From Bacteroidales bacterium UBA1189 (GTDB lineage Bacteria > Bacteroidota > Bacteroidia > Bacteroidales > Bacteroidaceae), in the NCBI GenBank assembly GCA_002309805.1, contig DBYJ01000028.1, positions 35,035 to 99,034 on the forward strand: 64,000 nucleotides of DNA, in the 5' to 3' direction. The stretch's first letter is position 1, and every line of letters begins with the position of its first letter. A program made the translations under genes and the position numbers. Below, piece by piece: positions 17,801-27,236 of the stretch. The notes beneath the pieces were generated by a model that did no database searches, had not been told where the DNA came from, and saw nothing but the letters and a program-made list of their open reading frames with translations.

Positions 17801-19903
17801 CTATTTACGTTTATCCTCTAAAGATATGTTCTCATTACGAAGCCAGCCAATGGGCACAATTTCCAAATAGTCGTGCATGAATTGGTCGAGACCGTCGTCT
17901 TGGTCGTTAACATTCTTGAAGCGGAGCCAGTGATCACCCTCGCTTAGATATTTGGTGGCGATGACCCGTCGGCAATCACCGTTGTAATTACGGGCCAATG
18001 TGCTACCTCCATAATAGAAGGTGGTGGGGCCTTTTAACCAGCCTCGGTTCTTCATCTGCTTGTCGTTGGCTACGCCATTGTCATCGGTTTGGTTATCGGC
18101 TACCCAACCCACTTCGGGTACGTTGAGTAATCGGCGAAGGTCAGTGGGGATACCCGTGACTTCATCGTCGACATAGAATTGAATAATACCGCGGTTGCCG
18201 TTGGCGGAATAGCCCATGCGGAGTTCATACGTACCCGCAGGAACATGTGGCAGACGGTAGCCGAAGTCGAAGGCACCCAAACACATGCACTCATCACCCT
18301 GGTAGTTAGCCCAGCTGGTATGCGGACTGAGATAGTAGAGACGTGTTTCTTCGGTGTTATACTTCAGGCGGTCACTGTAACCTTTGGGGATATAGAATTC
18401 ATAGTCGCCCGAACCAGAAGCAAATTGGACGCCCTGGCCATCGCACCAGCGAATATTGTTGTTGGTGTATTCAGGTACGAGTGAGGAGAAGTCAATGCGG
18501 ATAATTTCATTCAGCACGTAGCCCACCATCAAGTCTTCATCGTAAACCAAAATCTTGTCGATAAGGTGGATGGAGCCATTGAGAGCTTCCTGCTGGAAAT
18601 CGGGGTAGTGCTCCTTGTCAGCCGTCACTTCGGTAGGATTCATAATCTTTACGTTGGCACGACCTTCAAAGGTGGAGGCAGTAATGTCCGTACTCTCCAA
18701 GCTATTCAAATCTTTCGTATAGTTGATAAGGATCGAGCTGGGGTAGTTGGCATTGCTAAGTGGCAAGGTCACCTTCATCAGTGTGCCCTGCATGGTCTCG
18801 AAGTAGTCGTAACGGTCGCCACGTTTCAGCAGGTTGCTTTCTGACTTGTAGTAGGAACCGCAAGTGATGTTGTAGCAAACCAAACGAGTATAGAGCAACT
18901 TGCGATCCAGCAGATGGTAGGCGATAAACTTGTTCAGAGCATTGTTCGCGTTCTTGAAATCGGGGTCAGTGGCTGTGGGATACCATTCTCGGCATTTAGC
19001 ATAGAGGTCTTCAATGTTATAGATACCAGCTTGCTGAAAGACGGAGTCGGGTTCAACAAAAGCGGTGTAGCCATAGTAGCGGTTGGAGGGATAGGGACAG
19101 CCTGGTTTATTATAAATGGTGAGTGTGGTCTTGTCACCCTCCGTATAGTTGAAGTCCTTGTAATTTTGCAGCTTACCATCCAATCCGGTCCGTTCAAGTG
19201 CTTCGGAGAAGATGCTGAGGAACTTCATGTTCTCAATCTGTGTGGGCACCGTGTTGGATGACGGATTCATCACAGCAGCAATGGTATGAACAGCGCCATT
19301 CTGAACTTCCTCGTCAGCGCCGATTACTTTTGCCCCATTGATGAAGAGCAGGCTATATCCCGTAATGGAATCAACGCCATAGCTCATGGTGAGGTAACGG
19401 TCATTCAGATTCATTGTCGGAATGACGTCACCCTCCATCTCAGTTGTGAGGTAAGTCTTCGGGATGATGTGGGTCTGTGAAATAACAGTACACATGGAGT
19501 CGCTCAAGTCTTCCAGACGGGGAGAGGTTACTCCTGTCCAAATCACTTTTTTCGAACCTGGTTTAAGGGACTCTTTATAAATAGAATCCTGCTCAAAAAG
19601 GTAGCGGTCAATAGCCTCGTTGGTGGGAGCAAAGCAGGTATAGGTGCCGTAGGCCCTCAAAAGGTTGTATTTACCGCCTCGCTGTAAAATGGTGACAAAG
19701 CTGCTGAACATATCCTCATTCTCTGTGAGAAAGCTGGCAATCGTATGACCGGTGAACGTGTAACGATTAGAGGTGTCGATTTCTTCCCGACAACTGCTAA
19801 CGGTCAAAGCGGTTATCAATATAGCTACGACTCCTATGACTCCATTCCAAAGGGAGTGGGGGCATCGGTTGAGGATGGGGATATGTCTATGCAGTTTTAT
19901 CAT
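17801..19903 (-). CDS. Fasciclin lipoprotein, tandem paralogue 2 (700 aa)
   Basis: Same architecture as its neighbours: a signal with lipobox LTVSSC (an unusually long n-region before it, about residues 1-21), FAS1 domain 1 with GTYTCFAPTNEAIDRYLFEQ and NGAVHTIAAVMNPSS, FAS1 domain 2 from KFLSIFSEALERTGLDGKLQ to NGSIHLIDKILVYDEDLMVG, then the C-terminal beta module with PAGTYELRMGY, VDDEVTGIPTDLR and DYLEIVPIGWLRNENISLED. Long stretches are nearly identical to the 703-aa paralogue upstream, so the pair arose by a recent duplication. Spacing is 12 bases to the upstream gene and 24 to the downstream one. Role inferred: a surface adhesin or co-receptor of the SusCD pairs; the ligand is unknown. 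Confidence 0.85.
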   Translation of the reverse strand: MIKLHRHIPILNRCPHSLWNGVIGVVAILITALTVSSCREEIDTSNRYTFTGHTIASFLTENEDMFSSFVTILQRGGKYNLLRAYGTYTCFAPTNEAIDRYLFEQDSIYKESLKPGSKKVIWTGVTSPRLEDLSDSMCTVISQTHIIPKTYLTTEMEGDVIPTMNLNDRYLTMSYGVDSITGYSLLFINGAKVIGADEEVQNGAVHTIAAVMNPSSNTVPTQIENMKFLSIFSEALERTGLDGKLQNYKDFNYTEGDKTTLTIYNKPGCPYPSNRYYGYTAFVEPDSVFQQAGIYNIEDLYAKCREWYPTATDPDFKNANNALNKFIAYHLLDRKLLYTRLVCYNITCGSYYKSESNLLKRGDRYDYFETMQGTLMKVTLPLSNANYPSSILINYTKDLNSLESTDITASTFEGRANVKIMNPTEVTADKEHYPDFQQEALNGSIHLIDKILVYDEDLMVGYVLNEIIRIDFSSLVPEYTNNNIRWCDGQGVQFASGSGDYEFYIPKGYSDRLKYNTEETRLYYLSPHTSWANYQGDECMCLGAFDFGYRLPHVPAGTYELRMGYSANGNRGIIQFYVDDEVTGIPTDLRRLLNVPEVGWVADNQTDDNGVANDKQMKNRGWLKGPTTFYYGGSTLARNYNGDCRRVIATKYLSEGDHWLRFKNVNDQDDGLDQFMHDYLEIVPIGWLRNENISLEDKRK

Positions 19904-19915
19904 GATTGGGGATTA

Positions 19916-22027
19916 TTATTTACGTTTTTCGTCAAGAGAGATGTTCTCGTTGCGTAGCCAGCCAACGGGTACAAACTCAATGTAGTCGTGCATGAACTGG
20001 TCAAGACCGTCGTCGTTCTCGTTGACATTCTTGGCGCGGAACCAGTGGTCGCCACCGTCGAGGTACTTTGTGGTGAGAACAAGGCGAATGACGGATGGTT
20101 CATGTCGGGCCAAATGACCGTAGGCATAATATTGGGTGCTACCTTTAAGGAATCCACGGTTCTTCATCTGCTTGTCGTTGATGACGCCGTTGTCGTCGGT
20201 CTGTGCATCAGCAATCCAACCGATGCGGGGGTTGGCTGTTGCACTCAGTCGGAGGTCAACGGGAATACCAGTAATCTCGTTGTCGAAGTAGAACTGGGTG
20301 ATACCACGGTTCGTCATACCCTGATAGCCAAAGCGCATCTCATAAGTCCCTGGCGGAACGTGTGGCAGACGGTAGGAGACATCGGCGGGACCAAGGCACA
20401 TGCACTCATCGCCCATGTAGTTTGTCCAGCTGTTGTGCGGGCTGAGGTAGTACAAACGGGCTTCTTCGTGGTTGTACTTGATGCGGTCGCTGTACGTACC
20501 AGGGATGTAGAATTCGTAGTCACCAGCGCCTGCAAACTTGATGTTGTTACCGTCCGACCAGCGGATATTGTTGTTGGTATATTCGGGGGGGATAGACGAG
20601 AAGTCGATGCGGATAATCTCATTCAGCACATAGCCAGACATGACATCTTCATCATAAACCAGAAAGTGGTCGATGAGATGGATAGATCCGTTCAATGCCT
20701 CGTTCTGGAAACCGGGGTACTTCGTCTTGTTGTTGGCGACCGAGGTGGGCTCCATGATGCGGATGTTGACAGGGATGTTATTCTTTCCGCAGGTCACGTT
20801 GAAGGCCCCTGGGGCAGCAGCAATGAGATCGGGATCCTTGGTGTAGTTCAAGAAAATACATTCGGAATAGGAGCGTTCCATGCCGTCGTCGCACAAACCG
20901 CGTGTACCATTACTGAGGGGACGAATGACTTTAAGCAGCGTTCCCTGCATGGTCTCAAAGTAGTCGTAACGGTCGGCACGGGTCAAATAGACACTTTCCG
21001 AGTTGAAATAGCCACCACAAGTAATCTTGTAACAGGTCAAACGGGTGTAAAGCAGCTTACGGTCTAACAAATGATAGGCAACAAACTTGTAGAGCGCATT
21101 GTTCGGGCTCTTGTAGTTGTCATCATCGGAGGACTGAGGATACCAGATCTTGCACTGGGCAAACAAGTCTTCGATATTGTAAATACCAGCTGCCTGATAA
21201 ACGGAGTCGGGTTCCACGAAAGCCGTGAAACCGTAGTAGCGGCTTGGAGGATAGGGACAGCCCGAGGCATTGTAGATAGTGAGCGTGGTCTTGTCACCAT
21301 CTGTGTAAGAAAAGTCTTTGTAAGGCTGCAGTTTCGCGTCCAGTCCCGTCCGTTCCAAAGCCTCAGAGAAGATGCTTAAAAACTTCATGTTCTCAATGAC
21401 GGTGGGTACCGTTTCCGAGGATGGGTTCATAACCGCATTGATAATCTGGACAACACCATTCTCCACTTCCTCGTCGGCGCCGACAACCTGGGCACCATTG
21501 ATGAAGAGGAGGCTATGTTGAAGAGAGTCCACATCATAGCTCATCGTAAGGTAGCGGTCATTGAGGTTCATTGTCGGGACGACGTCGCCCTCCATCTCCG
21601 TTGTCAGGTATGTAGCGGGGATGATATGCGTCTGGGCAATGACGGTACACATGGAGTCGCTTAGGTCTTCCAGTCGTGGTGAAGTGACGCCTGTCCAAAT
21701 GACCTTCTTCGAACCTGGCTTCAGAGACTCCCTATAGATGGAATCTTGTTCGAACAGGTAACGGTCGATGGCATCGTTCACGGGGGCAAAGCACGTATAG
21801 GTACCGTATGCCTTCATGAGGTTGAACTTGCCGCCGCGCTTCAGGATGGTAATGAAGCTGCTGAACATATCGTTATGTTCTTCAAGGAAACTGGCCACCG
21901 TGTTTCCCGTGAACGTATAGCGGTTACTGGTGTCAATATCCTCTTTACAGCCCACGACCGACAATCCGACAACCGTCAGCAGTGCCACCGCCGTTAGGAC
22001 AGTTAAAAAGTGGTTTTTGATTTTCAT
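19916..22027 (-). CDS. Fasciclin lipoprotein, tandem paralogue 1 (703 aa)
   Basis: Lipoprotein signal MKIKNHFLTVLTAVALLTVV with lipobox LSVVGC. FAS1 domain 1 (about residues 32-200) contains GTYTCFAPVNDAIDRYLFEQ and NGVVQIINAVMNPSS. FAS1 domain 2 (about 205-440) runs from KFLSIFSEALERTGLDAKLQ to NGSIHLIDHFLVYDEDVMSG. The C-terminal module carries PPGTYEMRFGYQG, FDNEITGIPVDLR and DYIEFVPVGWLRNENISLDE. Fourteen-odd extra residues in domain 2 (around NGTRGLCDDGMERSYSEC) are absent from the 700-aa paralogue. It follows the first SusD by 15 bases, so it is the first of the tandem trio to be translated. No catalytic motif is visible. Confidence 0.85.
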   Translation of the reverse strand: MKIKNHFLTVLTAVALLTVVGLSVVGCKEDIDTSNRYTFTGNTVASFLEEHNDMFSSFITILKRGGKFNLMKAYGTYTCFAPVNDAIDRYLFEQDSIYRESLKPGSKKVIWTGVTSPRLEDLSDSMCTVIAQTHIIPATYLTTEMEGDVVPTMNLNDRYLTMSYDVDSLQHSLLFINGAQVVGADEEVENGVVQIINAVMNPSSETVPTVIENMKFLSIFSEALERTGLDAKLQPYKDFSYTDGDKTTLTIYNASGCPYPPSRYYGFTAFVEPDSVYQAAGIYNIEDLFAQCKIWYPQSSDDDNYKSPNNALYKFVAYHLLDRKLLYTRLTCYKITCGGYFNSESVYLTRADRYDYFETMQGTLLKVIRPLSNGTRGLCDDGMERSYSECIFLNYTKDPDLIAAAPGAFNVTCGKNNIPVNIRIMEPTSVANNKTKYPGFQNEALNGSIHLIDHFLVYDEDVMSGYVLNEIIRIDFSSIPPEYTNNNIRWSDGNNIKFAGAGDYEFYIPGTYSDRIKYNHEEARLYYLSPHNSWTNYMGDECMCLGPADVSYRLPHVPPGTYEMRFGYQGMTNRGITQFYFDNEITGIPVDLRLSATANPRIGWIADAQTDDNGVINDKQMKNRGFLKGSTQYYAYGHLARHEPSVIRLVLTTKYLDGGDHWFRAKNVNENDDGLDQFMHDYIEFVPVGWLRNENISLDEKRK

Positions 22028-22042
22028 GGAGTTGTTACCTTG

Positions 22043-23806
22043 TTAGTTTTTCGAGATAACGTCTTTCTTGTTCCATACTGAATTCTGCACCAACATCGTA
22101 TCCGTCTTGATGACGCTTTCAGCAATGGGGAAGAAGAGGGCGTCGATGGAAGCCATCTTACTCTTGATGGCACTCTGGTTACTCTCATACTTGTGAGGAA
22201 CCATAATGTTCAGCATGTTATTGGTGGAACCGTCGCGAAGAGCCATACGAACAAGGTCGAACCAGCGCTTGCCTTCGAAACAGAGTTCGCGTTGACGCTC
22301 CTTGAGAACCATCTCCTGAAGATTTGCTGTACCCGAATACTTGATGGAGTCTTTGGGCGATACGCCCCACGGATTAGAGCGATAGTAAACAGCTTTCACC
22401 AACTTGAAGGCTTCGGGCAGGTCGTTCTTCACGGAGTCAGCGCGGAAAGCACGGGCCTCGGCCTCCATCAGCATGACGTCAGTGATACGGTAGAGGATCA
22501 CGTTCTGCCAATAGTAACGTCCGTCGTCTGAATTTGTATTGTAATATTCAGCTTGTCCTTCGGAACTGGAATTAGGAGCCACTCTCGTTAAGCGTGTGGT
22601 GTATTTAGCAATAGGAAAGACATCCTCTTCGGGGCCGTGCTGGTCGGTGTAGCTGGCGCGACGCAGGTCGGTTTTACCTTCGTAGAGGCTGTTCTCGTCT
22701 GAACCCTTCTTGCCAAGATAGGAGGATGCCATGAAAGGCATACTGGACTGACCCTGTTCGTAACCATAGAAGGCGCAGATAGCGTAGTTATGGTTGTTGT
22801 CCTCATCAAGCTGCAATTCAAGAATGCTCTCTTTACGATTGTTCTTGTCTGTGAAGATTTTGACATAGGTTTCGTCGTGGGAGCTTGCCAATGCTTTGGT
22901 TGCAGGATGGGTTTCCAGAGGATAGCTGGCTACGAGAGCATTGCCACCTGTCTGTTCCTCTTCCATGCCGATGTTGTTCTTTTTCTTCCAGTCAATAAGG
23001 TACTGTTTGCGGTCGGCGATGATGCGCTCGCAATAGTCGATGCACTCGGTGTAGAAGTCGTAACAGTCAGATCCGTCACTTTTGCTCTGGAACTGCGTAA
23101 AAGCAGCTTTCCATAGAAGGGCATCGGCGCGGATGGCGCGAACGGCATCGGCGGTGAAGCGGCCTTTATTATACGTCTCGTTATTGTAGGAGCCAGAGGG
23201 GAGGACGAGGCTTTCTGCCTCCTTGAGGTCTGCAAGAATAAAGTCGAGGGCTTCAAGCGGTGTTGATTGCTTGATGTTGAGGTCCTGGCTGTCATCAATC
23301 TTGGCTTCCTTCAGCAGAGGTATATCGCGGAAAGTTCGCACCAGATAAAAGTGGCAGAGGGCACGCATGGCTAACATTTCACCGCGCACCACGTCCAAGT
23401 CACCCTGTGTGAAATCAGGGTCTTCTTCCAACACCTGCGGTGCAAAATGAAGCACGATGTTGCAGTTGTTGATGATTTTGTAGTAGATGGACCAGTCGCA
23501 GTAACCATTGGTGGCCAATAGATTGGCATTATTGATATACTTCAAATCCGTGCCGATATGGGTGGTCTCGATGACATCGTCAGAACGGAGCTCGCCATAG
23601 ACGAATACACGCTTGACAAAGGCATCGGAAACGAGGTTCTTGTAGCTGTTTGCTACCATACCATTCACATCAGCCTTGTTTTTCCAAAAGTCTTCCAAGA
23701 CGACTTTGTCAGTCGGGTAGATGGTCAGGAAGTCCGTACAGCCAGTCATGGTCAGCACCACGGCTGTAAGTGTTGCTATTGAGAAGATCTTGAATGTCTT
23801 TTTCAT
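22043..23806 (-). CDS. SusD/RagB family surface lipoprotein (first pair of the fasciclin locus)
   Basis: Starting at ATG 23806 the protein begins MKKTFKIFSIATLTAVVLTM and reaches lipobox Cys at TGC; the frame upstream begins only at a TTG and adds no signal features. Family marks are the N-terminal FLTIYPTDKVVLEDFWKNKA, the helical WSIYYKIINNCNIVLH and RGEMLAMRALCHFYLVRTFR, and the C-terminal LKERQRELCFEGKRWFDLVR, the classical SusD closing motif. It would form a complex with the SusC encoded 45 bases upstream (14 bases if the TTG were used) and capture ligand at the cell surface. This pair resembles ordinary nutrient SusCDs more than the second pair does. Nothing nearby reveals the substrate. 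Confidence 0.93.
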   Translation of the reverse strand: MKKTFKIFSIATLTAVVLTMTGCTDFLTIYPTDKVVLEDFWKNKADVNGMVANSYKNLVSDAFVKRVFVYGELRSDDVIETTHIGTDLKYINNANLLATNGYCDWSIYYKIINNCNIVLHFAPQVLEEDPDFTQGDLDVVRGEMLAMRALCHFYLVRTFRDIPLLKEAKIDDSQDLNIKQSTPLEALDFILADLKEAESLVLPSGSYNNETYNKGRFTADAVRAIRADALLWKAAFTQFQSKSDGSDCYDFYTECIDYCERIIADRKQYLIDWKKKNNIGMEEEQTGGNALVASYPLETHPATKALASSHDETYVKIFTDKNNRKESILELQLDEDNNHNYAICAFYGYEQGQSSMPFMASSYLGKKGSDENSLYEGKTDLRRASYTDQHGPEEDVFPIAKYTTRLTRVAPNSSSEGQAEYYNTNSDDGRYYWQNVILYRITDVMLMEAEARAFRADSVKNDLPEAFKLVKAVYYRSNPWGVSPKDSIKYSGTANLQEMVLKERQRELCFEGKRWFDLVRMALRDGSTNNMLNIMVPHKYESNQSAIKSKMASIDALFFPIAESVIKTDTMLVQNSVWNKKDVISKN

Positions 23807-23850
23807 AGGACTAATCATTAAAAGTTCAATGTTCAAATTATTAAACTATC

Positions 23851-26800
23851 TTAGAATCCGATGGTGAGAGCCAGTGTATAGGAGCGTGAACGCGGTGTCT
23901 TAGCGTTGTCCGATGCACGGCCCCAGCCGCCGACAGAGATTTCAGGATCCACACCCGTGTAGTTCGTCCACACAAACAGGTTGTTGGCCGAGCCGGCGAG
24001 ATAGAGACTGTTCAGACCGTACTTCTTCAGGTTCTTCGCGTCAAAGCTGTAGGAGAGCTGAAGGTAGGAGAAACGGACATAGGAAGCATCCTCCACATAG
24101 CGGTCGCAACCAAGGAAGTTGTAACCCGTGTTATAGAGTGCACGCGGGATGACCGTCTGGTCGCCTTCCTTACGCCAACGCCAGTTGACGGCGATACTCT
24201 GGTTGTCGTTGGAGTACATGTTCTCAATGTCGGAACGTGCCTGGTTGACGACATCCACGCCGTAACGGTAGGTGAACTGCGTCCTCAACTGGAGGCGCTT
24301 GTAGTAGAAGGTAAAGCCGAAACCGCCCTGTGCATCGGGGTTGGAGTTGCCGAGATAGACAATATCCAGTTCGTTGATGTTACCATCGTGGTTGATGTCC
24401 TCGTAAATGGCATCACCACCGCGGAAACGGTAGCGCTGGGTACCATCTTCGTAGCCGAACACCATCTGAAGCGGCTTGCCGTTGGCGCCGTAGATGACAT
24501 TACCGTCTTCGTCGTAAGCGATGGGGCAACTGGCACCGTAGATGGGAGTATCCGTCAAGTTACCATCGGCATCCTTCTTGTAGGCCACGATGCGCGACGG
24601 GGTATAGTTCGGATCGTTCTCAAACTTGTTAAGGGCTTTCTCGTAGTTCTTGTAGCTGTATTCATAGACACCCAGATAGCGGAATCCATAGAATGAACCC
24701 AGCGGGTTGCCCACCTGAATACGACCCAGATAGGTGTTGTTGGCGAAGTTATAATCGCCATTCTGGCTGTTGAGAACGCTCTCCTCCATCTCTTCAATAC
24801 GGTTGAAGTTCTGACCGACATTGACGTAGCAGTTCATGTAGAAGTCTTTACCCACCTGGATGACTTTGTTACCCTGAAGGTTGAGTTCCCAACCATGGTT
24901 GCTGACGGCACCCGTATTGCGGTAGGCAAGGCTGGAGTAACCATTATAGTTGGGGATGGCGTAGTTGCCCATCAGCTGGTCGCTGGTGACGTTACGATAG
25001 ACGTTGATATCGGCGGTCAGACGATCATCCATGAAGCCGAGGTTGCTACCGACGTTATACTCTGTCTTTTTGGCCCAGCGGAGGTCAGTAAGACGGAGGC
25101 CGCCCTGCTGAACAGCGTTCATGTCAAATACACGTCCGTTGTTGCTATAAGTGGTATAATGCAGATATTCACTGCCCGGAGTAGAACCGGTAATACCAAC
25201 ACCTGCACGGAAGGAGAGCATGGAGAGCCATTTCTCTGACCACTTCATCCAAGGTTCATCGACGACATTCCAACGGAGGGAGAGGCCAGGGAAGTTACCC
25301 CACTTGTGAGCATTACCGAATCGGGTTGAACCGTCGCGGCGCAGGGTGGCGGTGGCACTGTATCGGCCGCCCATGTAGGAATAAACGGCAGAGAATGACA
25401 TGGCTGCCGAACGCCATTGGCCTGTACCCGTGCTACTGCCGGTCAGGTAGGTGCCTGTGGTCGGACTGATGATGCCGTGAGGAATACCGTGCGATGAGGC
25501 GTACTGGCTGGAACTGCTACCGATGGTCATTTCGAATCGTCCCATCAGAGTGAAGTAGTGCTTCTCGTTTTTGAAGTGCGGTGTGAAGTTCAGCTGATGA
25601 CGTGTGGTGAATGCAAGTGACTTGTCGTCGTTGTTGCTACTCTTGTTCACGTTCGAGTTGAGCCATCCCTGTGTGGATAGGCTGTTGGGGAAGTAGTCAT
25701 CGTTGCTGGTAGTAGCAGCATCCATATTGACCATACCGTAGTACTTCAGCTGAGTCTCATCACGATCGAGGCCGAGGAGTTTGTAGTCCAAAGCAATCTG
25801 TGGCGTGATACGGTAGCTCTTGTTGTTCTTCCAAGCCTGCTTACCAACAGCCACAGGGTTGATGTAGTTCTTCTGGTTTCCGTCGAAGATACTGCTTGCG
25901 GTCTGACGAATGATGTAGTAGTCTTCCGTATCGTTGCCCTGCGGATCCTGAGCCCAGATGCTCATGTTCGGCATAATAATCTGAGCGGTGGAAAGAAGTC
26001 CGCTATAGTTCTGGTCGTTGTTCGTATAGGTCAGAGCGAAGTCGGCCGACACTTTGATACGTTCACTGATGTAGTAGTCAAGAGCCATACGCGTGGAGAG
26101 ACGGTCGAGACTCTGCTCAATGACGGTACCTGTCTGGTGGTAGTAACCACCGCTGATACGGAACTGTGCTCGATCACCACCACCGGTGAGGTTGAGGTTG
26201 TGGTCATGTGTGAAACCGCTGGAGCTGATAGCTTTTACCCAATCGGTGTTGTTGTTGAAGTTCTCATACTCGGCGAAGGTCGGGTTGTAGTTGAGCTCTT
26301 CAGCGTTGGAAGCGGTGCTGCTCTGCGTGGGGTTGAAGTGCGACTCCTTGAGGAGCATGGTGTAGTCATCACCATTTAGCAGGTTGAGGCCCTTGGGCAT
26401 CCATGCTTGCGAGAAACGGTAGCTGTATGACACCTTTGTCTTACCACGCGAACCACGCTTGGTGTTAATCATGATGACACCGTTGGCGCCACGGCTACCC
26501 CAGATGGCGCAGGCAGCGGCATCCTTCAGAACTTCGATACTCTCGATGTCTTCGGGGTTCACGGTCAGCAGCTGGGCGAAGCTTTCTTCGTTAGCAGTGG
26601 AGAAGTCGAAGTTTCCTTTCTCTTCTGTCGGCATTTCGAAGATGTTGCCGTTGACAACGATAAGAGGCTCAGCATTACCGGTGATGGTAGAGGTACCACG
26701 CAGACGCATCTGGGTACCGGCACCAAGGTCACCCGAGTTGAACACGATGTCAAGACCAGCAATCTGTCCCTGCAGAGCTTCGTCGACTGAAGCGAAGGAG

Positions 26801-27225
26801 AGACCTTCCATCTCGCTCATGCTGAATTTCTGTTTGGCAACGGAGACTTCTCGATCGAGAATGTCCAGACCATTGGTCTCGTTACGCTTTTGGGCGACGA
26901 TTTCGACTTCTTGAAGTTGGTTGTCGTCTTTCATTACTACATTAAATACGGTACGCGTACCTATATCTAATGTTACGTCCTTGTATCCGACGTAAGATAT
27001 TTTCAGTTTGTCCCTGGTGTCGCGGACCACCATGACGAAGTTTCCGTCAAAGTCGGTGGTGGCGGCTTCAACAATACGGTTGTCCTTGTTGAGCTCGACG
27101 ACGTTCACCATCATCAAAGGACCCATGTCATCGCTGACGTTACCTGTAATACGGGAAGTCTGAGCGAATGCGCCCGTTGTCAGCAGGCATAAAACAGCTG
27201 CGAGGATATACTTAACTTGTTTCAT
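23851..27225 (-). CDS. SusC/RagA family TonB-dependent outer-membrane transporter (first of the fasciclin locus)
   Basis: A 1124-residue TonB-dependent channel. The signal peptide ends at TTGAFAQ. A carboxypeptidase-like beta-sandwich (about residues 25-105; RITGNVSDDMGPLMMVNVVE) is followed by LQEVEIVAQKRNETNGLDIL in place of the common VVVVGYG motif. The plug has LIVVNGNIFEMPTEEK, IESIEVLKDAAACAIWGSRG and NGVIMINTKRGSRG. A large barrel ends in RSRSYTLALTIGF. Its partner SusD follows at once. The gene begins 11 bases after the 991-aa fasciclin gene, so it is the second gene of the locus. The Ala-Cys-Ala-Ile-Trp variant of the usual AAAIYG stretch is mildly unusual. Confidence 0.94.
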   Translation of the reverse strand: MKQVKYILAAVLCLLTTGAFAQTSRITGNVSDDMGPLMMVNVVELNKDNRIVEAATTDFDGNFVMVVRDTRDKLKISYVGYKDVTLDIGTRTVFNVVMKDDNQLQEVEIVAQKRNETNGLDILDREVSVAKQKFSMSEMEGLSFASVDEALQGQIAGLDIVFNSGDLGAGTQMRLRGTSTITGNAEPLIVVNGNIFEMPTEEKGNFDFSTANEESFAQLLTVNPEDIESIEVLKDAAACAIWGSRGANGVIMINTKRGSRGKTKVSYSYRFSQAWMPKGLNLLNGDDYTMLLKESHFNPTQSSTASNAEELNYNPTFAEYENFNNNTDWVKAISSSGFTHDHNLNLTGGGDRAQFRISGGYYHQTGTVIEQSLDRLSTRMALDYYISERIKVSADFALTYTNNDQNYSGLLSTAQIIMPNMSIWAQDPQGNDTEDYYIIRQTASSIFDGNQKNYINPVAVGKQAWKNNKSYRITPQIALDYKLLGLDRDETQLKYYGMVNMDAATTSNDDYFPNSLSTQGWLNSNVNKSSNNDDKSLAFTTRHQLNFTPHFKNEKHYFTLMGRFEMTIGSSSSQYASSHGIPHGIISPTTGTYLTGSSTGTGQWRSAAMSFSAVYSYMGGRYSATATLRRDGSTRFGNAHKWGNFPGLSLRWNVVDEPWMKWSEKWLSMLSFRAGVGITGSTPGSEYLHYTTYSNNGRVFDMNAVQQGGLRLTDLRWAKKTEYNVGSNLGFMDDRLTADINVYRNVTSDQLMGNYAIPNYNGYSSLAYRNTGAVSNHGWELNLQGNKVIQVGKDFYMNCYVNVGQNFNRIEEMEESVLNSQNGDYNFANNTYLGRIQVGNPLGSFYGFRYLGVYEYSYKNYEKALNKFENDPNYTPSRIVAYKKDADGNLTDTPIYGASCPIAYDEDGNVIYGANGKPLQMVFGYEDGTQRYRFRGGDAIYEDINHDGNINELDIVYLGNSNPDAQGGFGFTFYYKRLQLRTQFTYRYGVDVVNQARSDIENMYSNDNQSIAVNWRWRKEGDQTVIPRALYNTGYNFLGCDRYVEDASYVRFSYLQLSYSFDAKNLKKYGLNSLYLAGSANNLFVWTNYTGVDPEISVGGWGRASDNAKTPRSRSYTLALTIGF

Positions 27226-27236
27226 GATACCTTGTA

